Shown here: one piece after another, positions 25,634-34,528 of the stretch | Position numbering within the stretch: position 1 is the stretch's first letter | Layout of the letters: every line of letters begins with the position of its first letter | Assembly: GCA_036501485.1 (NCBI GenBank) | Contig: DASYAG010000012.1 | Span: 13,946-77,945, forward strand | DNA: 64,000 nt | Source: PALSA-607 sp036501485 | Lineage (GTDB): Bacteria; Actinomycetota; Actinomycetes; Acidothermales; Acidothermaceae | Direction of reading: 5' to 3' | Program-made: the position numbers and the translations under genes | Notes under the pieces: model-generated | Databases searched by the model: none | What the model was told of the DNA's origin: nothing | What the model saw: the letters and a program-made list of their open reading frames with translations, nothing else

Positions 25634-26491
25634 TCAACGCAGCAGTGTGGCGATGTGCGTGGCGAAACGAGATGCCGCTCCGGGGTCGCGGTCGAGGAAC
25701 AGTTGGGGCTCGATGGCTTCTAGCTCCATGACTGCCGGCGAACCGGCGATGTCGACGAGGTCGACGCGCGCGTAGGCAGTCGCAGCAGGCGCCGACGCTA
25801 GTGTCGCCGCGGCAACCGCGAGCTCGTCTTCACTCGGCTGGTGCGGCACAACCGAGCCGCCGTGGTGTTCCTGGACTCGGTAATCACCCGCGGCGGGGAT
25901 CTTGCGAATTGCGTGGCTGAACCGTCCGCCGAGGTAGATGAGCGATGATTCGCCGCCGTCGAGTACTGAATGAGCCAACGGCTGCACAAGAACGTCGCCG
26001 GCCGTCGCGAGCTCGGCTAGATGCGCCGCGGCCTCGGGCGAGGACGACGCTGCCCTGAGCGCGCCGATTGCGCCGACTGAAACCGCGGGCTTGATGACGA
26101 GCTCGCCTGGATAGACAGCGAGCGCGCCAGCCTGCGCGGCATCGGAGGCGCCTCGACGCACCAGCGTTGTGACAACCGTTGATACGCCGGCCGACGCGAG
26201 GTCAAGCAGATAGCTCTTGTGGCTGTTCCACTCCAGCACCTCGAGTGGATTGACCACTCGACTAATTGCAGCGACGCCGCGTGCCCACGACAAGAATTCT
26301 TCATGGGCGTTGGAGTAGTCCCACGGACTGCGGATCACAACGAGCGGTACTGATGCCCAGTCGGTTGTGTGGTCCCATGGCGCAATGACGACGTCGATCG
26401 ATTGCCGTTCCAATGCAGCAACCAGCAGATGAATCTCAGGATCGGGCTTGGGCATTTGCCTACCAGTGACCAAGACGACATCGGGCTTCAC
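25634..26491 (-). CDS. ATP-grasp family protein
   Basis: About 285 residues from GTG 26491 (VKPDVVLVTGRQMPKPD). Resembles RimK/glutathione-synthetase-like ATP-grasp proteins: SPWDYSN, NPLEVLEWNSHKSYLLDLASAGV, LVIKPAVSVGAIGA (ATP-lysine), VLVQPLA and YARVDLVDIAGSPAVMELEAIEPQLFL (metal-binding Glu/Asn-like end). Such proteins ligate a carboxylate to an amine or thiol. The substrate is unknown. The frame is open to 26695, but the upstream part overlaps the ABC permease gene and lacks coding character. It may be the last gene of the leftward ABC operon. Confidence 0.82.
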   Translation of the reverse strand: MKPDVVLVTGRQMPKPDPEIHLLVAALERQSIDVVIAPWDHTTDWASVPLVVIRSPWDYSNAHEEFLSWARGVAAISRVVNPLEVLEWNSHKSYLLDLASAGVSTVVTTLVRRGASDAAQAGALAVYPGELVIKPAVSVGAIGALRAASSSPEAAAHLAELATAGDVLVQPLAHSVLDGGESSLIYLGGRFSHAIRKIPAAGDYRVQEHHGGSVVPHQPSEDELAVAAATLASAPAATAYARVDLVDIAGSPAVMELEAIEPQLFLDRDPGAASRFATHIATLLR

Positions 26492-26514
26492 GATGCGACG
26501 GTATCGCGAGCGAT

Positions 26515-27279
26515 CTATCGAGCCGTCCGCCGGCGATAAAAGATGCCCCCAACGATGATCGAGGCAAGAGCGATACCGACACTCCACAGCAACGCGATCC
26601 ATACGGCGGATCCCGCCGGCGTCCCGTTTAGCAGGTCTCGTATTGCATCGATCACCAAGGTCTCCGGCTGGTTGCGTGCGAAGTCCTGCAGCCACGACGG
26701 CATGGTCGGGAGCGGCACGAACGCGCTGCTGGGGTATGCCAGGAAGCTGATTGCGAAGCTCATCCCATTCGCTGACTCGGAGGACATCGCGAGAGTGCCG
26801 ATAGCGGCAGCGAGGAAAGACAGCGCCACCACGAATGCTGACAGCACCGCGAGGGCGACCAGCCAGTGCAGCGCGTCGGCGTGAGACCGAAAGCCGATGG
26901 CAAAAGCGACCGCGAACACGAGCACTGTCGAGAAGAGGTTGCGGGCGACGCTCGCGACGACATGGCCGGCGAGCCAGGATTCGCCCCGCACATCCATCGA
27001 GCGGAACCGATCGACGATGCTGCTCTCGAGGTCGCGCGCGACGCTCATGGCGGTCGTCGCGGCGCCGAATCCGGCACAGACGAGCAGCACGCCAGGGACT
27101 ACGTAGTCGACGTAAGTGGTCCCGGTGTTGATCGCGCCGCCGAACAGGTAGACGAACATCAGCAGGAGCATCACCGGAAGCGCGATCGCGGTGATGAATC
27201 CATCGACGTTGCGAACCGACATCCGCAGGTCGCGCCCGACCATCGTCGGGACGTCACGGGTAAGTGCGAGATCAGACAT
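26515..27279 (-). CDS. ABC transporter permease (ABC-2/DrrB type)
   Basis: 254 residues with six hydrophobic helices and the ABC-2 features DYVVPGVLLVCAGFGAATTAM, FRSMDVRGESWLAGHV, ANGMSFAISFLAYPSSAFVPL and MPSWLQDFARNQPETLVIDAIRDLLNG, all close to daunorubicin-exporter DrrB proteins. Forms the membrane pore for the ATPase encoded just upstream, whose stop overlaps this start by 8 bp. Probably a drug or lipid exporter. Confidence 0.93.
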   Translation of the reverse strand: MSDLALTRDVPTMVGRDLRMSVRNVDGFITAIALPVMLLLMFVYLFGGAINTGTTYVDYVVPGVLLVCAGFGAATTAMSVARDLESSIVDRFRSMDVRGESWLAGHVVASVARNLFSTVLVFAVAFAIGFRSHADALHWLVALAVLSAFVVALSFLAAAIGTLAMSSESANGMSFAISFLAYPSSAFVPLPTMPSWLQDFARNQPETLVIDAIRDLLNGTPAGSAVWIALLWSVGIALASIIVGGIFYRRRTAR

Positions 27280-28219
27280 TTGTGGGCTCCAGGTCGTGGC
27301 CGGTCAGCGTCATGAATACGTCGTCGAGCGAAGCCGTGTGCACCGCGAAGCTCGCGATGCGATCGCGCGACGGGTCCACGCGATCAAGGACAGCGCGGAC
27401 GTCGGGGGCCGCGCCGTTCGTCGCAACGCCGAGGGTGGATGTCGGCCGGTGCATGTGAATCACTTGCCGACCGAGTTCAGCAGCGACCGCGAGATACGTC
27501 GTGTCGTCGACGAGCACGAGGTCGAGTCGCTTGCTCGCGACCCGCTGTTTTAAATCGTCGGCGCTGCCCTCGGCGACAATCCGACCGTGATTGATCACCG
27601 CGAGTCGATGTGCGAGCCGGTCGGCTTCTTCGAGGTATTGCGTTGTGAGGAGGATCGTTGTACCGGCGTCGGACAGGCCGGTAATGACGTCCCATACCTC
27701 TTGGCGGCCGCGCGGATCGAGACCCGTCGTCGGCTCGTCGAGGAACACAACCTCCGGGTTGGTGACGAGTCCTGCGGCGAGATCGAGGCGGCGCCGCATG
27801 CCACCGGAGTAGGTGCCGACCCGCCGGTCCGCTGCCTCGGCGAGATCGAATCGTTCGAGCAACACGGCTGCTTGGGCACGCGTTGTCTGCCGATCCAGCT
27901 GCCTTAGCCGACCCATCATCACGAGGTTCTCGCGGCCGGTCTGCAGCTCGTCGAGCGCCGCGTATTGACCGGTCAGGCTGATCCGCTTCCGCACATCGTG
28001 GCGCTCCCCTTCGACGTCGAAGCCGGCGACGCGCGCGCGTCCGGCGTCCGCTTTGATGACCGTCGCGAGGATGCGGATGATCGTGGTCTTCCCAGCGCCA
28101 TTCGGGCCAAGCAGTGCAAAGACGGTGCCGCGTCCGACGGCGAGGCCTATGCCGTCCAGCACCCAATGATCGCCGTAGGAGTGCACGAGGTCGACTGCTT
28201 CGATTGCCAACTCGTTCAA
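27272..28219 (-). CDS. ABC transporter ATP-binding protein (DrrA type)
   Basis: 315 residues with Walker A GPNGAGKTT, signature YSGGMRRRLDLA, Walker B VVFLDEPTTGLDP and the H-loop TTQYLEEAD, followed by the C-terminal DrrA regulatory region (about 225-315). Powers export through the overlapping permease. The divergent TetR gene 104 bp away, with two palindromes between, is the likely regulator. Starts at ATG 28219. Confidence 0.95.
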   Translation of the reverse strand: MNELAIEAVDLVHSYGDHWVLDGIGLAVGRGTVFALLGPNGAGKTTIIRILATVIKADAGRARVAGFDVEGERHDVRKRISLTGQYAALDELQTGRENLVMMGRLRQLDRQTTRAQAAVLLERFDLAEAADRRVGTYSGGMRRRLDLAAGLVTNPEVVFLDEPTTGLDPRGRQEVWDVITGLSDAGTTILLTTQYLEEADRLAHRLAVINHGRIVAEGSADDLKQRVASKRLDLVLVDDTTYLAVAAELGRQVIHMHRPTSTLGVATNGAAPDVRAVLDRVDPSRDRIASFAVHTASLDDVFMTLTGHDLEPTNV

Positions 28220-28244
28220 GTTCCGCTCCTTGATCGCCCATCTT

Positions 28245-28284
28245 CTGCGTAGAGCCTACGCAGTACCGCGTACGGTATACGCGG
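28245..28284. promoter_or_regulatory. Two adjacent palindromes in the tetR/ABC divergent promoter
   Basis: Site 1 is CTGCGTAG-AGC-CTACGCAG (28245-28263, perfect 8-bp arms). Site 2 is CCGCGTA-CGGTA-TACGCGG (28266-28284, perfect 7-bp arms). Both share a TACGC core and lie between the leftward drrAB-like genes and the rightward TetR gene. They are likely operators for that TetR protein, repressing both directions. Confidence 0.7.
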
Positions 28285-28323
28285 AAGTAGGATCTCGTCA
28301 AACATCCTGATGAGGCGGAGGCG

Positions 28324-29100
28324 ATGGCCGACCCCGTACTGCCAGCGATTCCGGCCGATGCGGTCCTGCCGGCAAGCATCGAACTCGCGTGGGGTCTGCG
28401 CGATCGATCGGGCAAGGGTCCGAAGCGCGCGCTAACGCTGGAGCGCATTGTCGCGGCGGGTATTGCAGTTGCCGGGCTCGAGGGACTTGGCGCGGTGTCG
28501 ATGGCCCGAGTCGCAGCCGAGGTCGGATCGTCGACGATGGCGCTCTATCGCTACCTGCCGTCGAAGGACGATCTGCTCGAACTGATGGTCGACTCGGGAC
28601 TCGGCCGACCGCCCGCAGTCTTCAAAAACGTGCGGTGGCGTAAGGGCCTGCGACTGTGGGCTGAGGGAATTCGCGATGCCTACCGTGCGCACCCGTGGGC
28701 GTTGCGGGTGCCAATCAGCGGCCCGCCGCTCGGACCGAACAATCTTCGGTGGTTCGAGGCGGCGTTGAGCTGCCTGCGTAACACCTCGCTGACCGAACAG
28801 CAGAAAGTGTCGGTCGTCCTGCTCGTGAGCGGGTTCGTCCGCAACGAGGAGACGCTGACGATGGACATCGTCGCGAAAATCGTGGCCAGCGGCCAGCCGC
28901 CCGAGAACTACGGCCGCCAGCTTGCACGGCTCGTCGACCAGGCGCACTTCCCGTCGCTCTACTCGGCGGTGGTCTCAGGGGCGCTGGAGGACGAGAATTT
29001 CGAGGATCCCGGCTTGGACGCCGAGTTCGAGTTCGGGCTCGAGCGCATCCTCGACGGCATCGCCGTTCTCATCGACAAGCAGCGCCTGGCAAGCACCTAG
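28324..29100 (+). CDS. TetR/AcrR family regulator of the Drr-like exporter
   Basis: 258 residues. The helix-turn-helix lies at about residues 38-85 (ALTLERIVAAGIAVAGLEGLGAVSMARVAAEVGSSTMALYRYL in overview). The C-terminal region (GLRLWAEGIRDAYRAHPWAL, then GFVRNEETL) matches the TetR subgroup commonly divergent from DrrAB-type ABC exporters. It probably represses both its own gene and the exporter through the palindromes just upstream. The start ATG 28324 has GGCGGAGG-like purines before it. Confidence 0.92.
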   Translation: MADPVLPAIPADAVLPASIELAWGLRDRSGKGPKRALTLERIVAAGIAVAGLEGLGAVSMARVAAEVGSSTMALYRYLPSKDDLLELMVDSGLGRPPAVFKNVRWRKGLRLWAEGIRDAYRAHPWALRVPISGPPLGPNNLRWFEAALSCLRNTSLTEQQKVSVVLLVSGFVRNEETLTMDIVAKIVASGQPPENYGRQLARLVDQAHFPSLYSAVVSGALEDENFEDPGLDAEFEFGLERILDGIAVLIDKQRLAST

Positions 29101-29140
29101 CGCCGGAATCGGCATTCGGGATCTGGCGTTGAGTTGCATT

Positions 29141-30221
29141 GTGGACGTCGGTGTTGTGGTGATCGGAGCAGGGCAGGCGGGGTTGTCGGCTGCCTACTTC
29201 CTGAACCGCGCAGGCTTGGAGCCGGAAACCGGTTACGTCGTCCTCGACGCGAATCGCGAAGCGGGCGGGGCGTGGCAGCACAGGTGGCCATCGCTGAAGT
29301 TCGGCACCGCACACCGGATCCATCCGTTGCCCGGATGGGCGTTAGGTGAGGTCGACGCGAGCAAACCGGCGTCCGAGATCGTTGGAAATTACTACGCTGA
29401 ATATGAAAAGCGGTTTGCGTTGCCCGTGCACCGACCGGTGCACGTCGCGCACGTAAGCCGAGGCGACGACAACCTGCTCGATGTCGTCACTGATGAGGGC
29501 ACGTGGCATGCGAGGGCAGTCAATCAGCGCGACCGGCACCTGGTCGAACCCCTTTTGGCCGCACTATCCCGGCATGGAAACGTTCAAGGGGCGCCAACTG
29601 CACACCGTCGACTACCGCAGCGCCGACGAGTTTGCCGGCAAGCATGTCGTGGTCGTCGGCGGTGGCAACTCCGCGGTGCAGCTGCTCGCGGAGATCTCGA
29701 AGGTGACAACTACGACGTGGGTGACCCGTCGCGAGCCGGTGTGGCGCGAAGGGCCGTTCACCGAGGAGGCCGGCCGTGCCGCGGTGGCCCTCGTCGAGCA
29801 GCGCGTCCGCGACGGCCTGCCGCCGCAGAGCGTTGTGAGTGTGACAGGTCTCGGCCTCACGCCGGAGGTCGCCGATGCGAAAGCGCGTGGCGTCCTGAAC
29901 CGGCTGCCGATGTTCGACTACATCACGACCGACGCCGTGGTGTGGCGCGGCGCCGACGGCAATGACGACACCGTGATCAAAGCCGATGTCATCTTGTGGT
30001 GTACCGGGTTCCGCGCCTCGCTCGGGCACCTTTCGCCACTGGAGATTCGTGAGCCTGGCGGCGGTATTCGCATGCTCGGCACTCAGTTAGCGAACGAACC
30101 GCGGCTGCACCTGGTCGGGTACGGACCGTCGTCGAGCACGATCGGCGCGACGCGCGCGGGGCGAGCCGCGGCCAACGCGGTCATCAAGTTGCTCGACCTG
30201 AATCCCGTAACGGCAGGCTAA
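29141..30221 (+). pseudogene. FAD/NAD(P)H-dependent monooxygenase, frameshifted
   Basis: The first frame (GTG 29141) encodes the FAD-binding part with VVIGAGQAGLSAAYFL, GGAWQHRW and a continuation to about 29521. The second frame (to 30221) carries on with ATGTWSNPFWPHYPG, the NADPH-binding VVVGGGNSAVQLL and a C-terminal DVILWCTGFR. Removing one A from the AA at 29522-29523 joins them perfectly (AVISATGTW). The gene is therefore broken by a one-base insertion, unless this is a sequencing error. The intact product would be a ~360-residue flavin-containing monooxygenase. Its end overlaps the convergent histidine kinase by 38 bp. Confidence 0.85.
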
Positions 30222-31524
30222 CCACCGCGCGGAGTCCGCCGAGTGGACTTTCATCGAGGGTTATGCCACCCCCATGAGCGTGCGCGATCGAGCGGGAAAT
30301 TGCCAGCCCCAGGCCGGATCCGCCGTCGTCACTGCTTCGGCCCGCGTCGAGCCGCACCCACCGCTCGAAGACGCGCTCGCGGTCAGCTGGCGTAATGCCC
30401 GGCCCGTCGTCGTCCACCGTGATCACGACCTCACCACCGACCGCCGTCGCGTGCACCGAGACCTGGGTGGCGTAGCGGCCCGCATTCGAGGTGAGGTTCT
30501 CGAGCATGCGCGACAGCGCCGTCGCGTCACCTGAGACGAGAATGGACGCGCCGCCGGGACACGCGAGGTGGCCGATGTCGACCGCCGCGTCGAGCTTGGG
30601 CGGCCGGCTGTCGAGGCGCGCCAGCAAGAGCAGATCGTCGGCAAGCCGACTGAGGCGTTGGACGTCGGCAAGTACGTCGCGTGCGACAGTGAGCCACTCA
30701 GACGGTGCGGTGTCGGTGGCGAGCGCAACCTCGAGTTGGGTCTGCACCGAGGCGATCGGTGATCGCAGCTCGTGTGCGGCGTCAGCGATGAAGCTGCGTT
30801 GCTGCTCACCGGCGACGTGCAGTCGGCGAAGCATCCGGTTCAGGGTCTGCCCGAGACGTCGCAGCTCGTCACCGCTCGGAGGCTCGGCAAGCTGCGGCGC
30901 GGTGTTACTTGCGTTGACGTCAACCGCGTCGGCAGCTGCGCGCATGTCGTCGACAGGGCGCAATGCAGACCCGACTGCGAGCCACGTTGCGGCAGCCGCG
31001 GCGAGTAGCACGAGCGGCACGACGATCAAGACGACAGTTCGCAATGCATCGAGCGCCGACGTGACATCGGCGAACGGGACGGCGACAAGCACCGTTACCG
31101 GCACGCCATGCAGCGTGGCCGTCTGAGCCTCGACGCGTAGTGGCGTCGTGCCAAGTGAGCTTGCGGTTGTCGTAAACGCGTGACCGAGACGATGCGTGAA
31201 CTGTGCGACGGGGAGCAGCGGCAACACCGTGCTAGCAGATGTCGTCGCGGCGAGCACCGTGTCAGCGGCATCGAGAACCTGCGCGAACGCGGTGCCGCCG
31301 GGCGCCGACGGCAGTGGAGCGGGCAGCGAATCGGCGGTCACCAATTGCGTGACAGTCGCGAGCTCGGCGTGCACGGTCTGGTCAACCACTTTTACCCTGC
31401 TGTGAAAGAACAATGAGCTGAGTACGGTCGTGCCGAGGATGAGCCCGATCGCAAGCACCAACGTCGCCGTTGCGGTAACGCGCAGCCGCAACGTTCGCCG
31501 AGCCCACCACTTCAATGGGTTCAC
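30184..31524 (-). CDS. Sensor histidine kinase (OmpR-partner type)
   Basis: 446 residues: TM1 about 15-38, an extracytoplasmic sensor (40-165), TM2 about 168-190, HAMP, then the H-box IADAAHELRSP (phosphorylated His near 252). The N-box is MLENLTSNAGRYA, G1 is VDDDGPGI and G2 is GGSGLGLAIS. N-box and HAMP are intact, so it should be active. Its ATG overlaps the stop of the response regulator gene by 4 bp (ATGA), indicating translational coupling. It likely controls the divergent exported protein/ABC operon. Confidence 0.95.
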   Translation of the reverse strand: MNPLKWWARRTLRLRVTATATLVLAIGLILGTTVLSSLFFHSRVKVVDQTVHAELATVTQLVTADSLPAPLPSAPGGTAFAQVLDAADTVLAATTSASTVLPLLPVAQFTHRLGHAFTTTASSLGTTPLRVEAQTATLHGVPVTVLVAVPFADVTSALDALRTVVLIVVPLVLLAAAAATWLAVGSALRPVDDMRAAADAVDVNASNTAPQLAEPPSGDELRRLGQTLNRMLRRLHVAGEQQRSFIADAAHELRSPIASVQTQLEVALATDTAPSEWLTVARDVLADVQRLSRLADDLLLLARLDSRPPKLDAAVDIGHLACPGGASILVSGDATALSRMLENLTSNAGRYATQVSVHATAVGGEVVITVDDDGPGITPADRERVFERWVRLDAGRSSDDGGSGLGLAISRSIAHAHGGGITLDESPLGGLRAVVSLPLRDSGRAT

Positions 31525-32180
31525 GTTGCGCGCAACCGGTAACCGGCACCTCGAACGGTTTGCACGACATCGCGGCCCAGCTTGCGGCGCAGGTAACCGG
31601 CATAGACCTCGACCGCATTCGCTTCGGTCGTTGCGTCACTCCATACGTGCTCGAGCAGCTCCGCTTTGGTGACGGGGAGCGGGTGTTGGCGCATCAGGTA
31701 TTCGAGCATCGCGAACTCACGCGCAGTCAGGTCGATCTGCTTACCGCCCTTGCTCACCGTTCGAGCGGCCGGGTCAAGGGTTAGGTCAGCGGCCAGAAGT
31801 ACCGAGGGTCGCGGACCAGCTGCGCCCCGACGCAGCAACGCTCGAATGCGCGCGAGCAAAACGACGAACGAGAACGGTTTTGTGAGGTAGTCGTCAGCAC
31901 CCAGGTCGAGGCCGTCGGCTTGGTCGTAGTCGCCGTCTTTCGCGGACGCGAGCAGGATCGGCGTCCATATTTCTCGTGCTCTTAATTGGCGTGTTACTTC
32001 GTACCCGGAGAGCCCTGGCAGCATTACATCGAGCACGATCACGTCGTAGCAAACTGCGGTCGCCATCTCGAGCCCGCTGATCCCGTCACCAGCGACATCG
32101 ACGGTGAACCCCGCATGCACCAACCCGCGTTGCATCGCGGCGGCCATGCGGTGTTCGTCCTCGACGATCAGCAATCGCAT
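31521..32180 (-). CDS. OmpR-family response regulator
   Basis: 219 residues. Receiver domain with Asp51 (VIVLDVMLPG), acidic pocket EDE near residue 8 and Lys in LTKPF. The C-terminal winged helix has LTAREFAMLEYLMRQ and VEVYAGYLRRKLG. The ATG at 32180 begins MRLLIVEDEH; the open frame upstream overlaps the divergent gene and is not coding. Partner of the overlapping histidine kinase. Confidence 0.96.
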   Translation of the reverse strand: MRLLIVEDEHRMAAAMQRGLVHAGFTVDVAGDGISGLEMATAVCYDVIVLDVMLPGLSGYEVTRQLRAREIWTPILLASAKDGDYDQADGLDLGADDYLTKPFSFVVLLARIRALLRRGAAGPRPSVLLAADLTLDPAARTVSKGGKQIDLTAREFAMLEYLMRQHPLPVTKAELLEHVWSDATTEANAVEVYAGYLRRKLGRDVVQTVRGAGYRLRAT

Positions 32181-32184
32181 AGGC

Positions 32185-32220
32185 GTCACGATGCCACAGC
32201 ACCCGAAGCTGTGACGATGC
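32185..32220. promoter_or_regulatory. Direct repeat, possible response-regulator site
   Basis: Two near-identical decamers GTCACGATGC (32185-32194) and GTGACGATGC (32211-32220), 26 bp apart. They lie in the 96-bp gap between the divergent response regulator gene and the exported LolA-like gene. A CACAGC/GCTGTG inverted repeat lies between them. OmpR-type regulators bind direct repeats, so this may be the regulator's own site. The assignment is tentative. Confidence 0.35.
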
Positions 32221-32276
32221 TGAGCGCCGAGGGCCACAAAGATGCGGGACGGCGGGTGGCCACCGATAGTGATCAC

Positions 32277-33560
32277 ATGACACGCCTCGCTTCGCGCCGC
32301 CTCCGCTGGCTACTGCCGGCCGGTATCGCCGCCGCCATCGCCATTGCTTCCGTTGCTACTACTGCCGCTGCTAGCGCATCGGGTCAGCCCAAGCTGGCCG
32401 CCAAGACAGCTGCTCAGCTGCTCGTCTCAGTGGAGAACGCCTCGCCCGCTGGCCTTTCCGGCACGGTCGTCGAGACGGCGAAACTGGGCCTCCCGGACAT
32501 CTCCGGGTTGCTTGGTTCCGCTGGCGGCTCGGGCCTGTCGCTCGAGTCGTTGGTGACGGGCTCGAACACGATGAACGTCTGGTACGCCGGCGAGAATCAG
32601 CAGCGGTTTGCGTTGCTCGGGCAACTGTCCGAGGACGATCTCATTCACAACGGCACCGACCTGTGGAGCTACGACTCCAGCACTCGAACGGTCACGCACA
32701 AGACGCTGACCCCGGATGAGTCTGACCAGGTCGACTCCTCGATCGCCAGCGCTGCGCCGTCGCTCGACCCGCAGGCAGCCGCCGAGAAGGCGCTTGCTGC
32801 GATCGACCCGACGACTGCGGTTGTTGTCGATCGCACCGCGCGAGTAGCCGGTCGCGCCGCTTACCAACTGCAACTGTCGCCTAAGGACACGCGCTCGCTC
32901 ATCGGCAGCGTGCAGATCGCGATCGACGCTGCAACGTCAGTTCCGCTGCGCGTGCAGATCTTCGCGGCCGGCGCCAGCAGCCCGGCGTTTCAGGTCGGGT
33001 TCACCAGTGTCAGCTTCAACGTGCCGAACACGTCGATCTTCGAGTTCGTGCCGCCCGCCGGCGCGAGCATCGAGCAAGACACGGCCCCGTTTGGCGACAG
33101 CTTCGACGACACCCCGTTCGGCAACAGCAATCTCGTCATCCACACCCGCATTCATGGCACTGCCCCCGGTGGCCCGCAGCAGACCATCGTCACGCCGGGC
33201 GACGACTCCACCAACGTGACGCCGGCCCGGAAGGTCACCGAGCTTGGCAAGGGCTGGACGGAGGTCGTCAAGATCACCAACGCAGTGTCGGCATTGTCGG
33301 CGAACGGGCCGCTGTCATCGGACGGGCCGCCGCCCTCCAGCGGGGCGGCGTCGTCAAGTGCGCCGGCGTCGTCGAGTGGGCCGCAGGTCACCTTCCGACG
33401 CGACTCGCCACTCGATGACATCGCGACCCAGGTTCCTGGCGGTGAGGTGATCACGACGGCACTCCTGACGATCTACATCGCGAATGACGGCACGGCCTAC
33501 ATCGGACCGGTGAGTGCGGCGAACATCGAGAAGGTCGCGTCGAGCGGACAGGGCCTGTGA
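32277..33560 (+). CDS. Exported LolA/RseB-like protein
   Basis: 427 residues with a signal peptide or N-terminal anchor (LLPAGIAAAIAIASVATTAAASA, about 11-38). The following domain (AAQLLVSVENASPAGLSGTVVETAKLGLP ... NVWYAGENQQRFALL ... DLWSYDSSTRTVTHK in overview) resembles the LolA/RseB fold used to bind lipids or lipoproteins outside the membrane. A Ser/Pro/Ala-rich linker lies near residues 340-370. The downstream ABC ATPase starts within its stop codon, so a joint role in lipid or peptide export or envelope stress is likely but inferred. Confidence 0.78.
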   Translation: MTRLASRRLRWLLPAGIAAAIAIASVATTAAASASGQPKLAAKTAAQLLVSVENASPAGLSGTVVETAKLGLPDISGLLGSAGGSGLSLESLVTGSNTMNVWYAGENQQRFALLGQLSEDDLIHNGTDLWSYDSSTRTVTHKTLTPDESDQVDSSIASAAPSLDPQAAAEKALAAIDPTTAVVVDRTARVAGRAAYQLQLSPKDTRSLIGSVQIAIDAATSVPLRVQIFAAGASSPAFQVGFTSVSFNVPNTSIFEFVPPAGASIEQDTAPFGDSFDDTPFGNSNLVIHTRIHGTAPGGPQQTIVTPGDDSTNVTPARKVTELGKGWTEVVKITNAVSALSANGPLSSDGPPPSSGAASSSAPASSSGPQVTFRRDSPLDDIATQVPGGEVITTALLTIYIANDGTAYIGPVSAANIEKVASSGQGL

Positions 33561-34528
33561 CCGCGGTCGCGACGGCGTTGACATCGACCCCGAGCGACAC
33601 GTCGCTCGCCATCGCGACGCATGGCCTCACTCGCCGGTTCGGCTCGCACATCGCCGTCAACGCGGTCGACCTCGCGGTGCCGCGCGGTGCGGTGTATGGG
33701 TTCCTGGGTCCGAACGGTTCGGGAAAGACGACGACGATCCGCCTGCTGCTCGGCCTGATGTCGCCGCACGCCGGCACTGTCGAACTGCTCGGCGGCACGA
33801 TGCCGGCCGCAGCCGGCGACGTGTTGAGCCGGGTCGGCACCTTGGTCGAGGGCCCGGCGTTCCACCCCTACCTCACCGGTCACGACAACTTGCGACGACT
33901 CGACGCTTACGACGCAAGCACCGACCCATCGACGTCCGCCTCGCGCATTGGTTCTGCACTCGAACGAGTGGGACTGTCGGCGGCTGCGAAGAAGACGTAC
34001 CGCCGATACTCCCTGGGCATGAAACAGCGGCTCGGACTTGCCGCCGCGTTGCTGCGGCCGCGCGATCTGCTGATTCTCGATGAGCCGACGAATGGCCTCG
34101 ACCCACAGGGCACTCGTGAGGTGCGCGGGCTCATTCGCGAGCTCGCCGCCGACGGGACCACCGTGCTGGTGTCGAGCCACCTGCTCGCCGAGATCGAGCA
34201 GGTCGCTACGCACGTCGGCATCATGAGTGCTGGCAAGTTATTGCAACAGGGCCAGCTCGATCAGGTGCTCGGGGTTGCCGCCGCGTTGCTGCGCATCGAG
34301 ACGCCGGACGTCGAACGTGCCCTCGGAGTGCTCGCAGCAATGGGCGTGGCGGTCTCGGACCAATCGGCCGATCACTTGTTGGTGACGATGGGTGACCGGA
34401 CTCCCGACGTCATCAATGCGGCATTAGTTCGAGGCGACGTCGCGGTGCGGGGTTTGCGCGTTGAGCGGCCGCTTCTCGAGGATCTTTTCGTGAAACTGAC
34501 CGGGGAGGGTTTCGATGTCGTCCGCTGA
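33557..34528 (+). CDS. ABC transporter ATP-binding protein
   Basis: 323 residues: Walker A GPNGSGKTTTIR, signature YSLGMKQRLGLA, Walker B LLILDEPTNGLDP, H-loop VSSHLLAEIEQ. Of the CcmA/bacitracin-type ABC-2 exporter family. The GTG start overlaps the stop of the LolA/RseB-like gene (GTGA), and the permease starts 14 bp before its end, so the three genes form a tight operon. Probably under the divergent two-component system. Confidence 0.95.
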   Translation: MTAVATALTSTPSDTSLAIATHGLTRRFGSHIAVNAVDLAVPRGAVYGFLGPNGSGKTTTIRLLLGLMSPHAGTVELLGGTMPAAAGDVLSRVGTLVEGPAFHPYLTGHDNLRRLDAYDASTDPSTSASRIGSALERVGLSAAAKKTYRRYSLGMKQRLGLAAALLRPRDLLILDEPTNGLDPQGTREVRGLIRELAADGTTVLVSSHLLAEIEQVATHVGIMSAGKLLQQGQLDQVLGVAAALLRIETPDVERALGVLAAMGVAVSDQSADHLLVTMGDRTPDVINAALVRGDVAVRGLRVERPLLEDLFVKLTGEGFDVVR

